Origin: Cellulophaga sp. Hel_I_12
GTDB lineage: Bacteria > Bacteroidota > Bacteroidia > Flavobacteriales > Flavobacteriaceae
Assembly: GCF_000799565.1 (NCBI RefSeq)
Contig: NZ_JUHB01000001.1
Coordinates: 806,001 to 870,000, forward strand
Reading direction: 5' to 3'
Length of the DNA stretch: 64,000 nucleotides
Part shown: positions 54,510 through 63,907 of the stretch, in pieces
Numbering within the stretch: position 1 is the stretch's first letter
Layout of the letters: the number at the start of each line of letters is the position of its first letter
Program-made: the position numbers and the translations under genes
Notes under the pieces: model-generated
What the model was told of the DNA's origin: nothing
Databases searched by the model: none
Seen by the model: the letters and a program-made list of their open reading frames with translations, nothing else

Positions 54510-56105
54510 TTATATTAAGGGCAGTTTTACGTAAAAAGTACTTCCTTTACCTTTCTCGCTTTCAACATAGACCTCTCCCTGGTGATCTTCAACTATTTTT
54601 TTTACGTAAGCCAAGCCTAAACCGTGACCTTTTACGTTATGTATGTTTCCGGTATGCTCTCTGTAAAACTTTTCAAAAACTTTTTTCAAAACCGCTTTAC
54701 TCATTCCGGAACCTTGATCTTTTATTTTTATAATAATACTCGTATTAGCCAACTCTGTGTATACATCAATTTTTGGTGCTTCTGGCGAATATTTTATAGC
54801 GTTATCTAGGATATTGACCACGACGTTTGTAAAATGCATATCACTTGCCAAAACTTCACTGCGTTCTGATTCTAAGTGCAGGTTGATATAACCACCCCTA
54901 TCGGCTACAATTAATTCTACATGAGCAACAGCATCGTGTATTATGTCGTGAACGTCTACCCTATCCTTACTAATATCTAACTGATTTTTTTCTAATTTTG
55001 ATATTCTCAAGACATTCTCAACCTGAGCGTGCATTCGTTTATTTTCATCTTTTATCATATTAAGATACCGGTAAACCTTTTCTTTATCATCAATTATTTT
55101 CGGATTTCGAATGGCTTCTACCGCTAAATTAATGGTGGCAATGGGCGTTTTAAACTCATGTGTCATGTTATTGATAAAGTCTGATTTGATTTCAGAAATT
55201 TGTTTTTGTCGTATCAATTGGTAAATGGCACTGGTGTATGCTAATAGAATTACTAAGGTAAAAAGCAAGGATAAAATTGCCATGGGCAAAATAGTCTTAA
55301 TCAAAAACTTTTTCTTCGATGGAAAAGTTAGTAACAAGGTAAAGCTACTTTCTCCTTCTGAATCTTTAAAAATGGGATAAGCATACAGTTTCGATTTTGC
55401 AAATTTGAATTTTCTTGATTTCACTTTCGTGGGCAAGCCTTTACTATAAATCCCGTATTCGTATTCTGTATCAATATTTCTATTTTTAAGCTCTTGGCCA
55501 ACGAGAAGCTCTATTTCTTGCTTACTAATTCTTGTGTGTATGGCCTGATTCTTAGCTTTTTCTTTGAACACATCCTCAAAAGCTGCTTTCTCAATTGCAC
55601 TTAAGCCTCCTATTTTTTCTAATTTTTGAACAGGAGACAAGGATAAAGATTTGCCGTCAAGTCCAAATTCTTCTTTAAAAATAGTTTTATTTCGAATACT
55701 CGTAAAATTCTTAATCAATGATGAATCATTAATTAAACCAATATTGGAGTTGTCAAAGATCGTATTTGGTATCGAGTAACTCTCTTCTAAGATACCATGT
55801 GAATAATAAGTTATTTCATTAGAATTTAAATCTCTTTCTACAAAAAATAAATTCTTCAATAAATCTGGAGCCTTTACTTGATTTCCAAAACTATCTTTAA
55901 TTTTAAATAGCTCATTGGTATAATCCGCAAGTTCTCTTTTTTCAATTTTCGCCGTGACCGTGTTTAAAATTTCGGTGACCGTGGTAGAAAATTGCTCTTC
56001 CTTATCTTCCACTGATTGTTTTATCCAGTATCCTTGAACAAATATGATCCCTATTAAAGATATACTCATCAAGACTACTAGAAGAATAAATAAACGCTTG
56101 TTCAT
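54510..56105 (-). CDS. Sensor histidine kinase (RprX-like)
   Basis: The 531-residue membrane protein has two hydrophobic helices (about residues 4-27 and 275-297) enclosing a large periplasmic sensor domain, then a dimerisation domain with the phospho-acceptor His in MTHEFKTPIATINLA. The catalytic ATPase domain has N-box VVNILDNAIKYSPEA, G1 DQGSGM and GHGLGLAYVKK. It is the partner of the response regulator 9 bp downstream. It is oriented with coaE, 81 bp upstream, but may have its own promoter. No signal can be inferred. Confidence 0.93.
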   Translation of the reverse strand: MNKRLFILLVVLMSISLIGIIFVQGYWIKQSVEDKEEQFSTTVTEILNTVTAKIEKRELADYTNELFKIKDSFGNQVKAPDLLKNLFFVERDLNSNEITYYSHGILEESYSIPNTIFDNSNIGLINDSSLIKNFTSIRNKTIFKEEFGLDGKSLSLSPVQKLEKIGGLSAIEKAAFEDVFKEKAKNQAIHTRISKQEIELLVGQELKNRNIDTEYEYGIYSKGLPTKVKSRKFKFAKSKLYAYPIFKDSEGESSFTLLLTFPSKKKFLIKTILPMAILSLLFTLVILLAYTSAIYQLIRQKQISEIKSDFINNMTHEFKTPIATINLAVEAIRNPKIIDDKEKVYRYLNMIKDENKRMHAQVENVLRISKLEKNQLDISKDRVDVHDIIHDAVAHVELIVADRGGYINLHLESERSEVLASDMHFTNVVVNILDNAIKYSPEAPKIDVYTELANTSIIIKIKDQGSGMSKAVLKKVFEKFYREHTGNIHNVKGHGLGLAYVKKIVEDHQGEVYVESEKGKGSTFYVKLPLI

Positions 56106-56186
56106 TTTGAGGTAAAATTATAAATTTAACAGTTAGTAGTGGATGCGTTTAACCTAACCTTAACACAAATGTTAAAATTAGTTAGG

Positions 56187-56768
56187 TTATTTACATAATT
56201 TAAGAAGTTGATTGTGAATTTCATGTACTTTTTTAGTTGTTTCCGTTAAATCGATGTTATTTATGATAAAATCTGACTTTTTTGATTTTTCTTCATCGCC
56301 CCATTGATTCGCTATTCTTGCTTTTACCTCCTCAACAGTAACTTTATCTCTATTTGTAACCCTATTGATTCTGACTTTTTCTGGAGCGGTAACTAAAATA
56401 ATCTTATCGAACCTCCCCTCTAAACCATTTTCGAAAAGAATAGCAGTTTCCTGAATCACATAGGGATAGTTTTGTTTGTTCTTCCAAGCTAAAAAATGGT
56501 TTTTTACCGCCGGATGCACTATACTATTTAATTCCCCTAATAAACTGGCGTTATTAAAAACTTTAGCTGCAATAAATTGTCTGTTCAATTCACCTTCGAG
56601 GTATGCCTTTTCTCCTAAAAGAGAACTAATTTGTTTTCGAATTTTTTTTCTAGTCATTAATTTTTTTGCTTCCTTATCAGAGCTATAAACAGGAACGCCC
56701 AAAGCTTCAAAAAGCTCAGCTACCGTACTTTTACCACTACCAATTCCTCCTGTTAGACCAACAACCAT
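56187..56768 (-). CDS. coaE: Dephospho-CoA kinase
   Basis: The 193-residue protein starts MVVGLTGGIGSGKSTVAELF, the P-loop of CoaE, and has VHPAVKNHFLAW, ILVTAPEKVRINR and DFIINNIDLTE. It catalyses the last step of coenzyme A synthesis (ATP plus dephospho-CoA). It overlaps the YbbR-like gene by one base, so both are co-translated, as is common in Flavobacteriia. Length is normal. Confidence 0.95.
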   Translation of the reverse strand: MVVGLTGGIGSGKSTVAELFEALGVPVYSSDKEAKKLMTRKKIRKQISSLLGEKAYLEGELNRQFIAAKVFNNASLLGELNSIVHPAVKNHFLAWKNKQNYPYVIQETAILFENGLEGRFDKIILVTAPEKVRINRVTNRDKVTVEEVKARIANQWGDEEKSKKSDFIINNIDLTETTKKVHEIHNQLLKLCK

Positions 56769-57724
56769 TACTTTCTTTTTAAAATAAAACGCACTTCCTT
56801 AGTGAGTAGCTTAGGTTCATTTAATACCTGAGGATAGGTTTTTAACGCTAATAACAAAGTTTGTTGTTCTTTATCAGCTCGTGCCTCATAATCTGCAATA
56901 ACCGTAAAATCTGATGCTTTCAATTGTTTTAAATCGTCAATCTTTGCTTTACATAAAACAGAAACGATATTCGGAATAATATTTATGTCGTAATCCTTAG
57001 GCAAGTTCACCACTATTATGGGAACTTCAATGATTTTTTCTGAAAAGCGTGCTACTTTTCCGTAGACTTCCACCTCTTTTGTAAAATACCTAAGGTTGTC
57101 TGTTTTTGGTGGAATAACTAAAGCCAATTTTTCTGAAAAATCATCAGCAATATCCGCTATTTCCTTAGCTGTGGTATTGATGCTTTTAATTTTATCAAGC
57201 TCTTTTCTAGGCCCTCTAACAAGAATACTATCAGGAGTAATTTTTAGCGTTGTATCTAACATATAGTTTTGATTTAAACTCAGCTCTAATTTTGAAATAA
57301 CAGGTATCTTTTTCGTAAATAATGGATATAATTCCAAAATGATAGTATCATCGTTGTAGATACTAACCAATTCCATAGATTGCGGTAATTGCTGTTCTAT
57401 TTGAAATTGGTACACACGCTTAGGAACTATATAATTTCCGCTTTTTAGTTGCGCTTTTGAAACATCAATAGTGATTTTTTTATTTCCAAAATTAAATCTC
57501 AAGAATGAAAACCCACTGGCCCTTAATTTTACATCTATTTTATCTTGAGAAGCACCTACAAAAAGTAAACTGTCAGGACTATTGGTATACACAATATCAA
57601 AAACAGCACTGCCGGTATAATTACCCGACAACTCGCTAATAAACCAAGCCAAACTAGACACTAAAAGAAAAATCAAGAAGATTTTTATCTTTCTTTTTTT
57701 AAGTGCGATTTTAATTCGCTTCAT
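56768..57724 (-). CDS. YbbR/CdaR-like domain protein
   Basis: The 318-residue protein has one N-terminal membrane helix (about residues 14-31) and an extracytoplasmic part with YbbR-like beta repeats (TPDSILVRGPRKELDKIKSI; PIIVVNLPKDYDINIIPNIV). In Firmicutes such proteins regulate c-di-AMP cyclase, but in Bacteroidota the context is usually coaE, as here. The role is not known. It begins 9 bp after the glycosyltransferase gene. Confidence 0.87.
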   Translation of the reverse strand: MKRIKIALKKRKIKIFLIFLLVSSLAWFISELSGNYTGSAVFDIVYTNSPDSLLFVGASQDKIDVKLRASGFSFLRFNFGNKKITIDVSKAQLKSGNYIVPKRVYQFQIEQQLPQSMELVSIYNDDTIILELYPLFTKKIPVISKLELSLNQNYMLDTTLKITPDSILVRGPRKELDKIKSINTTAKEIADIADDFSEKLALVIPPKTDNLRYFTKEVEVYGKVARFSEKIIEVPIIVVNLPKDYDINIIPNIVSVLCKAKIDDLKQLKASDFTVIADYEARADKEQQTLLLALKTYPQVLNEPKLLTKEVRFILKRK

Positions 57725-57733
57725 AGGATCATT

Positions 57734-58738
57734 CTATTTTTTAAAGAATAGCTTAGGAAAAATATCTTCAGGGTTCTTGTTGGTAAAGTTAAGTAAAATG
57801 GTTGATTTTAAGAATCCATAACCGTATCCTACAAACTGAATACAAACGGCTGATAAGGCTAACAAGGCAATAGCGAGGCTTTTAGTTTTAAGGAAAGCAT
57901 CAATAAACAAAAGCAAAAAGTAAACCACATAAAAATACAATAAAAAACTTACTCCAAAAGCTAAGAACAGGAGTCCAAATAAAAATCCTAAACAGAAAAG
58001 TGTTGGAAACCAATAGGTAATTTTTTTTGTTTCAGGATGCCAGTGGTTTAAGATGGGTCGTACCATACCAAATTTATTGACCTGAGTGTAAAATTTATTC
58101 CAATCTATTCTTCTTTTGTGGTATACAAAAGCCTTTCGAATTAATTTTGTTTTAAAACCTTCTTTCCAAATTCGTATGGTTAAATCTGGGTCTTCACCCG
58201 GATGAATACGACCATACCCCCCTGTAGTTTCAAAAGCATGCTTAGAAATCCCCATATTAAAACTTCTAGGTTGAAATTTATCAATAGAAGTTTTTCCACC
58301 TCGAATACCACCTGTTGTTAAAAAGGAAGTCATCGCATAATTAATGGCCTTTTGAACTAGGATAAATGATTCGTGCGCCGCATCAGGACCTCCATAACAG
58401 TCCACAAAATCTATTTCTAAGGCATTATGAACTTCTGAAAGGTATTGTGGTGGCAAAATACAGTCCGAATCTAGCACTATAAAATAATTACCCTTTGCCC
58501 TTTTCATTCCATAATTACGAGAATCTCCAGGACCACTATTGGCCTTTTTAAAGTAGGTGATCGCTAAAGAATCAGTATAGTCTAAGAGTATATTCTCTGA
58601 ACTTAGGGTAGAACCATCTTCAATAATTACCACTTCGAAAGGCTGCTTATAGGTTTGTAATAACAAACTATCTAAAAGTTCTTTAATTTCGTTAGGCCGG
58701 TTGTAAACGGGAATAATAAAGGAAAAAAATAAATTCAT
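57734..58738 (-). CDS. Glycosyltransferase family 2, membrane-anchored
   Basis: The 334-residue protein opens FSFIIPVYNRPNEIKELLDS, has the metal-binding DSDC block (VLDSDCILPPQYL, about residues 92-104), ETTGGYGRIHPGEDPDLTIR and a C-terminal pair of membrane helices (about 245-300). It is a GT-A-fold transferase of sugars at the cytoplasmic face. Acceptor and sugar are unknown. It precedes YbbR and coaE as a probable operon; a terminator separates it from fabI. Confidence 0.9.
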   Translation of the reverse strand: MNLFFSFIIPVYNRPNEIKELLDSLLLQTYKQPFEVVIIEDGSTLSSENILLDYTDSLAITYFKKANSGPGDSRNYGMKRAKGNYFIVLDSDCILPPQYLSEVHNALEIDFVDCYGGPDAAHESFILVQKAINYAMTSFLTTGGIRGGKTSIDKFQPRSFNMGISKHAFETTGGYGRIHPGEDPDLTIRIWKEGFKTKLIRKAFVYHKRRIDWNKFYTQVNKFGMVRPILNHWHPETKKITYWFPTLFCLGFLFGLLFLAFGVSFLLYFYVVYFLLLFIDAFLKTKSLAIALLALSAVCIQFVGYGYGFLKSTILLNFTNKNPEDIFPKLFFKK

Positions 58739-58757
58739 TTGCTATAGCTATAAACAT

Positions 58758-58787
58758 AAAAGCCACTCGAAGGTTCGAATGGCTTTT
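58758..58787 (-). terminator. Terminator after fabI
   Basis: AAAAGCCACTCGAA pairs with TTCGAATGGCTTTT with one mismatch around a GG loop, between the stop of fabI and the next gene. The T run is short (four), so the strength is moderate. Confidence 0.6.
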
Positions 58788-58805
58788 GGTTTGTATGTAT
58801 ACTTT

Positions 58806-59618
58806 TTAGTTTGTAAAATAATCTATAACCTCTTGACTTACCCCAGTGTTTGAAAAACCACCATCATGAAATAAATTCTGCATGGTTACTTTTTTCGTAA
58901 GGTCTGAAAACAAACTTACGGTGTAATCAGCACAATCTTGTGCAGACGCATTACCTAAAGGTGACATTTTTTCAGCATAACTGATAAAACCATCAAAACC
59001 TTTAACACCCTGGCCTGCCGTAGTTGGTGTGGGCGATTGAGAAATAGTATTTACGCGTACGTTTTTCTCTTTTCCGAAAAAGTACCCAAAACTACGTGCT
59101 ACAGACTCTAAATAAGCTTTGTTATCTGCCATGTCATTGTAATCTGGAAAGGTACGTTGCGCCGCCATATAGGTTAAAGCCACAATACTACCCCACTCAT
59201 TCATAGCATCAGCTTTGTACAAGGTCTGCATTACTTTATGAAATGAAAGTGCAGAAACATCCCAGCCTTTAGCCGTAAAATCATAATTTTCATCGGTATA
59301 ATGTTTTCCTTTACGAACATTTACCGACATACCTATGGAGTGTAAAACAAAATCTAATTTACCTCCTAAAATTTCAGTGGCTTTTTCGACTAGGTTTTGT
59401 AGATCTTCTTGACTTGTAGCATCTGCAGGAATAATTTGAGAGCCTGTTTTTTTCGCAAGTTCATCTATTTGACCCATTCGCATCGCTATTGGTGCATTCG
59501 TTAACACAAAAGTGCCTCCCTCTGCGTGAACGCGTTCTGCTGTTTTCCAAGCGATAGAATTTTGATCTAAGGCGCCAAAGATGATCCCTTTTTTTCCTTT
59601 TAATAGGTTATATGCCAT
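58806..59618 (-). CDS. fabI: Enoyl-[acyl-carrier-protein] reductase
   Basis: The 270-residue protein is a FabI-type short-chain reductase: ALDQNSIAWKTAERVHAEGG at the cofactor site, the catalytic Tyr and Lys in YNDMADNKAYLESVAR, and TISQSPTPTTAGQGVKGF. It reduces trans-2-enoyl-ACP with NADH or NADPH in the last step of fatty acid elongation. It is the usual target of triclosan-type inhibitors; no sequence feature here suggests resistance. It lies downstream of recN and is probably separately transcribed. Confidence 0.95.
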   Translation of the reverse strand: MAYNLLKGKKGIIFGALDQNSIAWKTAERVHAEGGTFVLTNAPIAMRMGQIDELAKKTGSQIIPADATSQEDLQNLVEKATEILGGKLDFVLHSIGMSVNVRKGKHYTDENYDFTAKGWDVSALSFHKVMQTLYKADAMNEWGSIVALTYMAAQRTFPDYNDMADNKAYLESVARSFGYFFGKEKNVRVNTISQSPTPTTAGQGVKGFDGFISYAEKMSPLGNASAQDCADYTVSLFSDLTKKVTMQNLFHDGGFSNTGVSQEVIDYFTN

Positions 59619-59714
59619 TTTTTATGTTTTTGTATTCTATTTTAATGCTGTAAAGATATTAAAATTTCAATACTATTTATTCTTCTGTGTATTTCTGATT
59701 GTATCTTGTATTTA

Positions 59715-61367
59715 TTAGCCTAATAATTGTTTCGCGTGGGCTACTGCAGAATCTGAGATATTTTTACCTCCTAACATTTCTGCCAATTCTATAATACGCT
59801 CATCGCTACTCAGCTTTTTCATTTTGGTATTGGTTATCATCCCTTCCTCCTCTTTAAAAACTTTAAAGTGACTTGCCCCTTTTGCCGCCACCTGCGGTAA
59901 ATGGGTAATTGAAAAAACTTGCATTGTAGTGCTCATGGCTTGCATAATGTCTCCCATTTTGTTGGAAATTTCTCCAGAAACTCCAGTATCAATTTCATCA
60001 AACATCATCGTAGGTAATTGCTCATACCGTGCTAATATGGCTTTAATCGTTAACATTATTCTTGATAATTCGCCACCTGAGGCTACTTTCTTTAAATCGC
60101 CATAACTTGAGCCTTTATTGGCCGCAAAAAGAAAAAGCAAGGCGTCTTTACCCTTGTTCGTAAATATTTCAGAAGGATGAATTTCTATTTTAAAGCTAGC
60201 GCTTGGCATTCCTAGTTGAGAAAGACTTTCCGTTAACTGTTTTTGTAATACTGGAATTATTTTTATGCGATTTTCTCTTATTTTTAAAGCAATAGCCTCC
60301 AAATCCTTTTCTTTAGTGACTAGCTCTTGTGTTGCTTTTTTAATATCTAAAGCTACATTTTCTGTTGCGCTCACTTTTTCTGACAAACTTTCTCGTATGG
60401 CAATGAGCTCCGCAATATCCGTGGCTCCATGCTTTTTTTGAAGATTATATAAAAGTTGGAGCTTGCTGTTTATTTCCTCTAAAAGCAAAGGATTAGCTTC
60501 TGTTTTTTCTTGTAAAACATCCAACTCCGAAGAAATATCATCCAATTCTAAAAATGCAGATAAAATTCGTTCATTTAAGGTTTCGAATTGGCTTCCAAAA
60601 GTGGCCAATTTGTTCGATGCTAGTTTCAATTCGGTCATCGCGGTTAGAACACCCACCTGTTCATCATTTAACAACTGGTGCCCTTTGGAGAGTTGCTCAA
60701 CAATAGTTTCCACATTACTTAATTGCTCGTATTGTTCCTCTAATTCTTCAATAACCCCTTGCTTTAAAGGTGCCGTTTCTAATTCTTTTAAGAGGTGACT
60801 ATTGTATTCATATTCTTTTGTGGCATTTTCTTGAAAAGCCAACAGCTTTTTTAAAGATTTTTCGGACTTCTGGTACGATACCAATTGATCGCCATAAACA
60901 AGTAACAATGCGCTATTATCTGCTAAAGCATCAATAACTTTTAGTTGAAAATCATTATCGGCTAATTGTAAGGTTTGATGTTGAGAATGTATGTCGATTA
61001 AACTGTCCCCTAATTGCGATAAAACATCAAGTGTAACAGGAGAATCATTGATAAAGGCTCTTGATTTACCACTTGGTAATATTTCTCTTCGAATAATAGT
61101 TTTAGGCTCGTAATCTAAATCGTTTTCCTCAAAAAAGGTTTTTAAGTCATATTTTTCAACGTCAAAATTTGCTTCAATGATACACTTTGTAGTTGCGTCA
61201 CGCAAAGCGCCCAAATCAGCCCTATTTCCCAAAACCAAGCCAAGACCGCCCAATAAAATAGATTTTCCTGCGCCAGTTTCACCAGTAATAATAGTAAAAC
61301 CGTTTGTAAAAGACACCTTGAGGTGGTCTATCAAAGCATAATTCTGTATGGAGAGTGAGTTCAGCAA
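59715..61367 (-). CDS. recN: DNA repair protein RecN
   Basis: The 550-residue SMC-like protein has the N-terminal Walker A GETGAGKSILLGGL, a long coiled-coil (about 155-365) and a C-terminal Walker B MMFDEIDTGVSG with VASGGELSRIMLTIK. It helps repair double-strand breaks. The start is TTG 61367, supported by the family opening LNSLSIQNYALIDHL and by a -7 box 23 nt upstream. Both are visible directly. The gene ends 96 bp before fabI. Confidence 0.95.
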   Translation of the reverse strand: MLNSLSIQNYALIDHLKVSFTNGFTIITGETGAGKSILLGGLGLVLGNRADLGALRDATTKCIIEANFDVEKYDLKTFFEENDLDYEPKTIIRREILPSGKSRAFINDSPVTLDVLSQLGDSLIDIHSQHQTLQLADNDFQLKVIDALADNSALLLVYGDQLVSYQKSEKSLKKLLAFQENATKEYEYNSHLLKELETAPLKQGVIEELEEQYEQLSNVETIVEQLSKGHQLLNDEQVGVLTAMTELKLASNKLATFGSQFETLNERILSAFLELDDISSELDVLQEKTEANPLLLEEINSKLQLLYNLQKKHGATDIAELIAIRESLSEKVSATENVALDIKKATQELVTKEKDLEAIALKIRENRIKIIPVLQKQLTESLSQLGMPSASFKIEIHPSEIFTNKGKDALLFLFAANKGSSYGDLKKVASGGELSRIMLTIKAILARYEQLPTMMFDEIDTGVSGEISNKMGDIMQAMSTTMQVFSITHLPQVAAKGASHFKVFKEEEGMITNTKMKKLSSDERIIELAEMLGGKNISDSAVAHAKQLLG

Positions 61368-61389
61368 TTCTAAAAAGTATTTTGTAGCG

Positions 61390-61397
61390 CAAAGATA
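61390..61397 (-). promoter_or_regulatory. -7 box of recN
   Basis: TATCTTTG on the minus strand lies 23 nt before the TTG start of recN and supports that non-ATG start. Confidence 0.6.
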
Positions 61398-61504
61398 AAT
61401 TATATTCGCTTAGTTGAAAATATTTAAAAGGTTTGCCTGAAAAAAATGTTGTTTGTACTACGCTAAATTTTAATTATATGTAATGAATACGTTTCCTAAA
61501 ATAT

Positions 61505-61543
61505 AAAAGCCTAAAAATCAAATTTGATTTTTAGGCTTTTTTT
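61505..61543. terminator. Strong terminator, perfect palindrome
   Basis: A perfect 36-bp palindrome (AAAAGCCTAAAAATCAAA and its complement) ends in seven T on the plus strand. On the minus strand it follows the tRNA-like end at 61543-61559, as terminators do after tRNA genes. Confidence 0.85.
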
Positions 61544-61559
61544 AGTCGGGGTGGCAGGA
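61543..61559 (-). other. tRNA 3'-end-like remnant (possible old attachment site)
   Basis: Read on the minus strand, TCCTGCCACCCCGACTA looks like the last bases of a tRNA: T-stem 3' strand CCTGC, seven-base acceptor strand CACCCCG, discriminator A. It is followed at once by a strong terminator. The TTCGA T-loop, anticodon arm and 5' half are missing. The acceptor would fit a tRNA-Pro-like molecule. It may be a broken tRNA gene or the 3' copy left by an integrating element. Confidence 0.35.
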
Positions 61560-61560
61560 A

Positions 61561-62109
61561 GCCTACCCACCTCTTCAAAATGTTATATATCAATCATTTA
61601 TAAATTTCAAAAACTAGCTGTTAGCCGATTTGTTGACGTAACTATAAATGAACTTAAAATAAATTACTTTACTAACTGGTCTTATAAAGATAAATATTAC
61701 TTGGTTTTAAAGCAAAACAAATAACTATCTATTTTATGAAAGCACTTGAATACTTCATGATTTTTAGCTCAGTTCTTCTTAAGTTTCTTGAATGAATATA
61801 GAAATCTTATGAAAATTCTATATATAAAAGTATAATTTCTCCATTATTTCTCATATTTAAAATTTAAAACCATTTAAGTTAAGTTTTTCATTAGCTAACT
61901 TACAATACAATGTTTGAAAAATATTAGCTACCTATAGTGCGTCTTAGTCTTGGTAATAAATTTAGACTTAAATTTCCAAACCGATGTTTCAAAAGTAATA
62001 GTGTCATTAGTGACTACTCGTATAATACATCAATTCCATTTATAATAGCTATTGTCCTAGACAGGATTATAAATTTTAGATATTTACTTCATAAATATTA
62101 CTATGGAAA
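61561..62109. other. Gene-poor AT-rich region
   Basis: About 550 bp between the tRNA-like remnant and the next gene are very AT-rich. Short frames at 61524-61724 and 61937-62161 have no coding signal or recognisable product. No repeat or integrase was found. Confidence 0.5.
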
Positions 62110-62445
62110 TTATATAGTTGTTAATTTTAATTTATTTCTATTTAATCTTGAATTAATGTAATGAAGCACAAGCTTTTCAATTTTGTCATGAATATGAATT
62201 CCTGTTTTTTTACACCTGCTTTTAATTACAATTCTGTATTCAAAATCCATTTTATAAAAAATTGTTTTTTGAACAGTAAAAAAACCGTTAGGGAAATATA
62301 CTTTAAAAATTTCCTCATCCAGTTGAAGATTTAATTCAAATTCTCCACTGATCCAATTCAATAAATGCTCAAAACTGGACACCTCCTTAAGCTTTCCGAC
62401 TTGTTCCCAAGAATAATATTTAAGATGACTGCTATGATTGGGCAT
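62110..62445 (-). CDS. Hypothetical protein, 111 residues
   Basis: A frame of 111 residues with no signal peptide or membrane helix contains HLLNWISGEFELNLQLDEEI and KTGIHIHDKIEKLV. I do not recognise the family. It is in a gene-poor, AT-rich region after the tRNA-like remnant, and its codon use is AT-rich like its surroundings. It may be an accessory gene. It lies 96 bp downstream of the acyltransferase gene on the same strand. Confidence 0.5.
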   Translation of the reverse strand: MPNHSSHLKYYSWEQVGKLKEVSSFEHLLNWISGEFELNLQLDEEIFKVYFPNGFFTVQKTIFYKMDFEYRIVIKSRCKKTGIHIHDKIEKLVLHYINSRLNRNKLKLTTI

Positions 62446-62541
62446 TTTTTTATAAAAAATTAGACTGATCCTATTTTTTTAGAATTTGCTTCTTTTGAAC
62501 ACTAATTCTGTGATTTTAATACTTCAGGTAATTACGTAGGA

Positions 62542-63642
62542 TTAAATTTTTATATATGTTTTATTTTTATGCATATACCATAGTATTAGATAAAGGATTG
62601 CAAATCCTCCAAGTGTGGTAAAAGCGTCGTAGTATTTTCCCAAAAACTGTTCAAAGCCAAAAAGTAATTGTTTGGCTATTGAAGGAAAGTCAATAATGTG
62701 AGAAGCCACATAGGCCGTTATAGCATTAATACCGATAATTTTTAAAGGCAAACTCCATTTAACATAACCTTTAATATCTATAATCCAATAAAATAAGGCT
62801 AACAATAGATAACATAATCCGGAGGAGAATAATACGAAAGTACTTGTCCATATTTTTTTTACAATGGGGTGCCAAATATTCAATATTGAGCTGAGACAAA
62901 TTGCAGTAACTCCAATGAATACTAGATATAATACTATTTTTTCTTTTTTCCAATGTAATCGCAATAATTCCCCAGCAAATAGCCCCGATAATGTAGTTGC
63001 GATAAAACCTAGTCCTGTTAAAAGCCATGTATACTGATAACCATCATCGAAACGTCCAAAAACTAAGTGATCAATATATAAAGCAATATTTTTGTCAGGC
63101 AGTAATTCGCTCTTTCCAATTCCTGGAATAGCTATAAATTCCAACAAACAACTGTAAACAATAAGGCATACAAAAAATAAAAGATATCTAACTTTTTTAC
63201 TAAAATTTATATAAAAAAAGCAAGAGAATAGATAACCTACTGCTATGGCTTGCAAGGTATTGCTATAAATTTTAAATTGATTAATGTCAAAAGAAAGAAG
63301 ATTTCCTTGGACAATCCATCCTAAAATAAAGAGAATTACAAAACGTTTAAGTAGATGCGGATATAAAAGCTTTTTAGAACGAATTTGGGCGTTTCTTTTT
63401 TCTAAGGAAAAAGGTATGACAACACCTACTAAAAATAGAAACAAAGGCATTATAATATCATAAAAATGAAAACCAAACCATTCAGGGTGTTCAAATTGTT
63501 TAGCAAGTTCTGCTGTAAAAGAATTTTCTGCACCTTTATTTAACGTATAAAAAAATCGATCTGCAAAAATAATCATAAGCATATCAAAACCCCTTAAAGC
63601 ATCAATAGATTGTATTCTATTTGCGTTTGAAGTACTTTTCAT
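62542..63642 (-). CDS. DUF5009/HGSNAT-like membrane acyltransferase
   Basis: The 366-residue protein has about ten membrane helices and an opening RIQSIDALRGFDMLMIIFAD that is the hallmark of the DUF5009 (heparan-alpha-glucosaminide N-acetyltransferase-like, NagX-type) family; a conserved MPLFLFLVGVVIPFSLEKR follows. These proteins carry an acyl group across the membrane to a sugar. Its sugar is unknown. In Bacteroidota such genes often belong to glycan-degrading loci; the partial gene to its right may belong to the same unit. Confidence 0.82.
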   Translation of the reverse strand: MKSTSNANRIQSIDALRGFDMLMIIFADRFFYTLNKGAENSFTAELAKQFEHPEWFGFHFYDIIMPLFLFLVGVVIPFSLEKRNAQIRSKKLLYPHLLKRFVILFILGWIVQGNLLSFDINQFKIYSNTLQAIAVGYLFSCFFYINFSKKVRYLLFFVCLIVYSCLLEFIAIPGIGKSELLPDKNIALYIDHLVFGRFDDGYQYTWLLTGLGFIATTLSGLFAGELLRLHWKKEKIVLYLVFIGVTAICLSSILNIWHPIVKKIWTSTFVLFSSGLCYLLLALFYWIIDIKGYVKWSLPLKIIGINAITAYVASHIIDFPSIAKQLLFGFEQFLGKYYDAFTTLGGFAILYLILWYMHKNKTYIKI

Positions 63643-63813
63643 AATTTACTCTATTTGAGATTCCTAGCTCTTAAAAAATACATGATCTTACATTCTAGTA
63701 TTTTGACCATGGATAAACTACTTGAAAAGAGTGTTTTATCGGATTTTAATTTCTTGCTTGGAAAAGCGACCATTACTTTATGCTAAGATCTTTAACTTGT
63801 GAATGCCTATTTA

Positions 63814-63875
63814 ATTTTTTTTGATCACCTTAGCGAATACGCTATCGCGTATGCTTCGCTAAGGAATCAAAAAAC
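63814..63875. repeat. Long imperfect hairpin element
   Basis: TTTTTTTGAT, CCTTAGCGAA and TACGC are mirrored by GCGTA, TTCGCTAAGG and ATCAAAAAAC, with a bulge of three bases. The stem is about 25 bp and flanked by T and A runs, so it is a terminator for both directions, or an extragenic palindrome. Outside it, the 265-bp gap has no coding sequence. Confidence 0.65.
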
Positions 63876-63907
63876 AAACTCACTCAACTTTATTTTTTAC
63901 TTCAATT

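Noticed and set aside
61524..61724. Frame of 66 residues on the plus strand.
   Set aside because: It reads through the terminator and tRNA-like remnant, and has no coding character.
61937..62161. Frame of 74 residues on the plus strand in the AT-rich gap.
   Set aside because: It has no recognisable domain, overlaps the end of the better-supported minus-strand gene at 62110-62445, and its composition matches noncoding AT-rich DNA.
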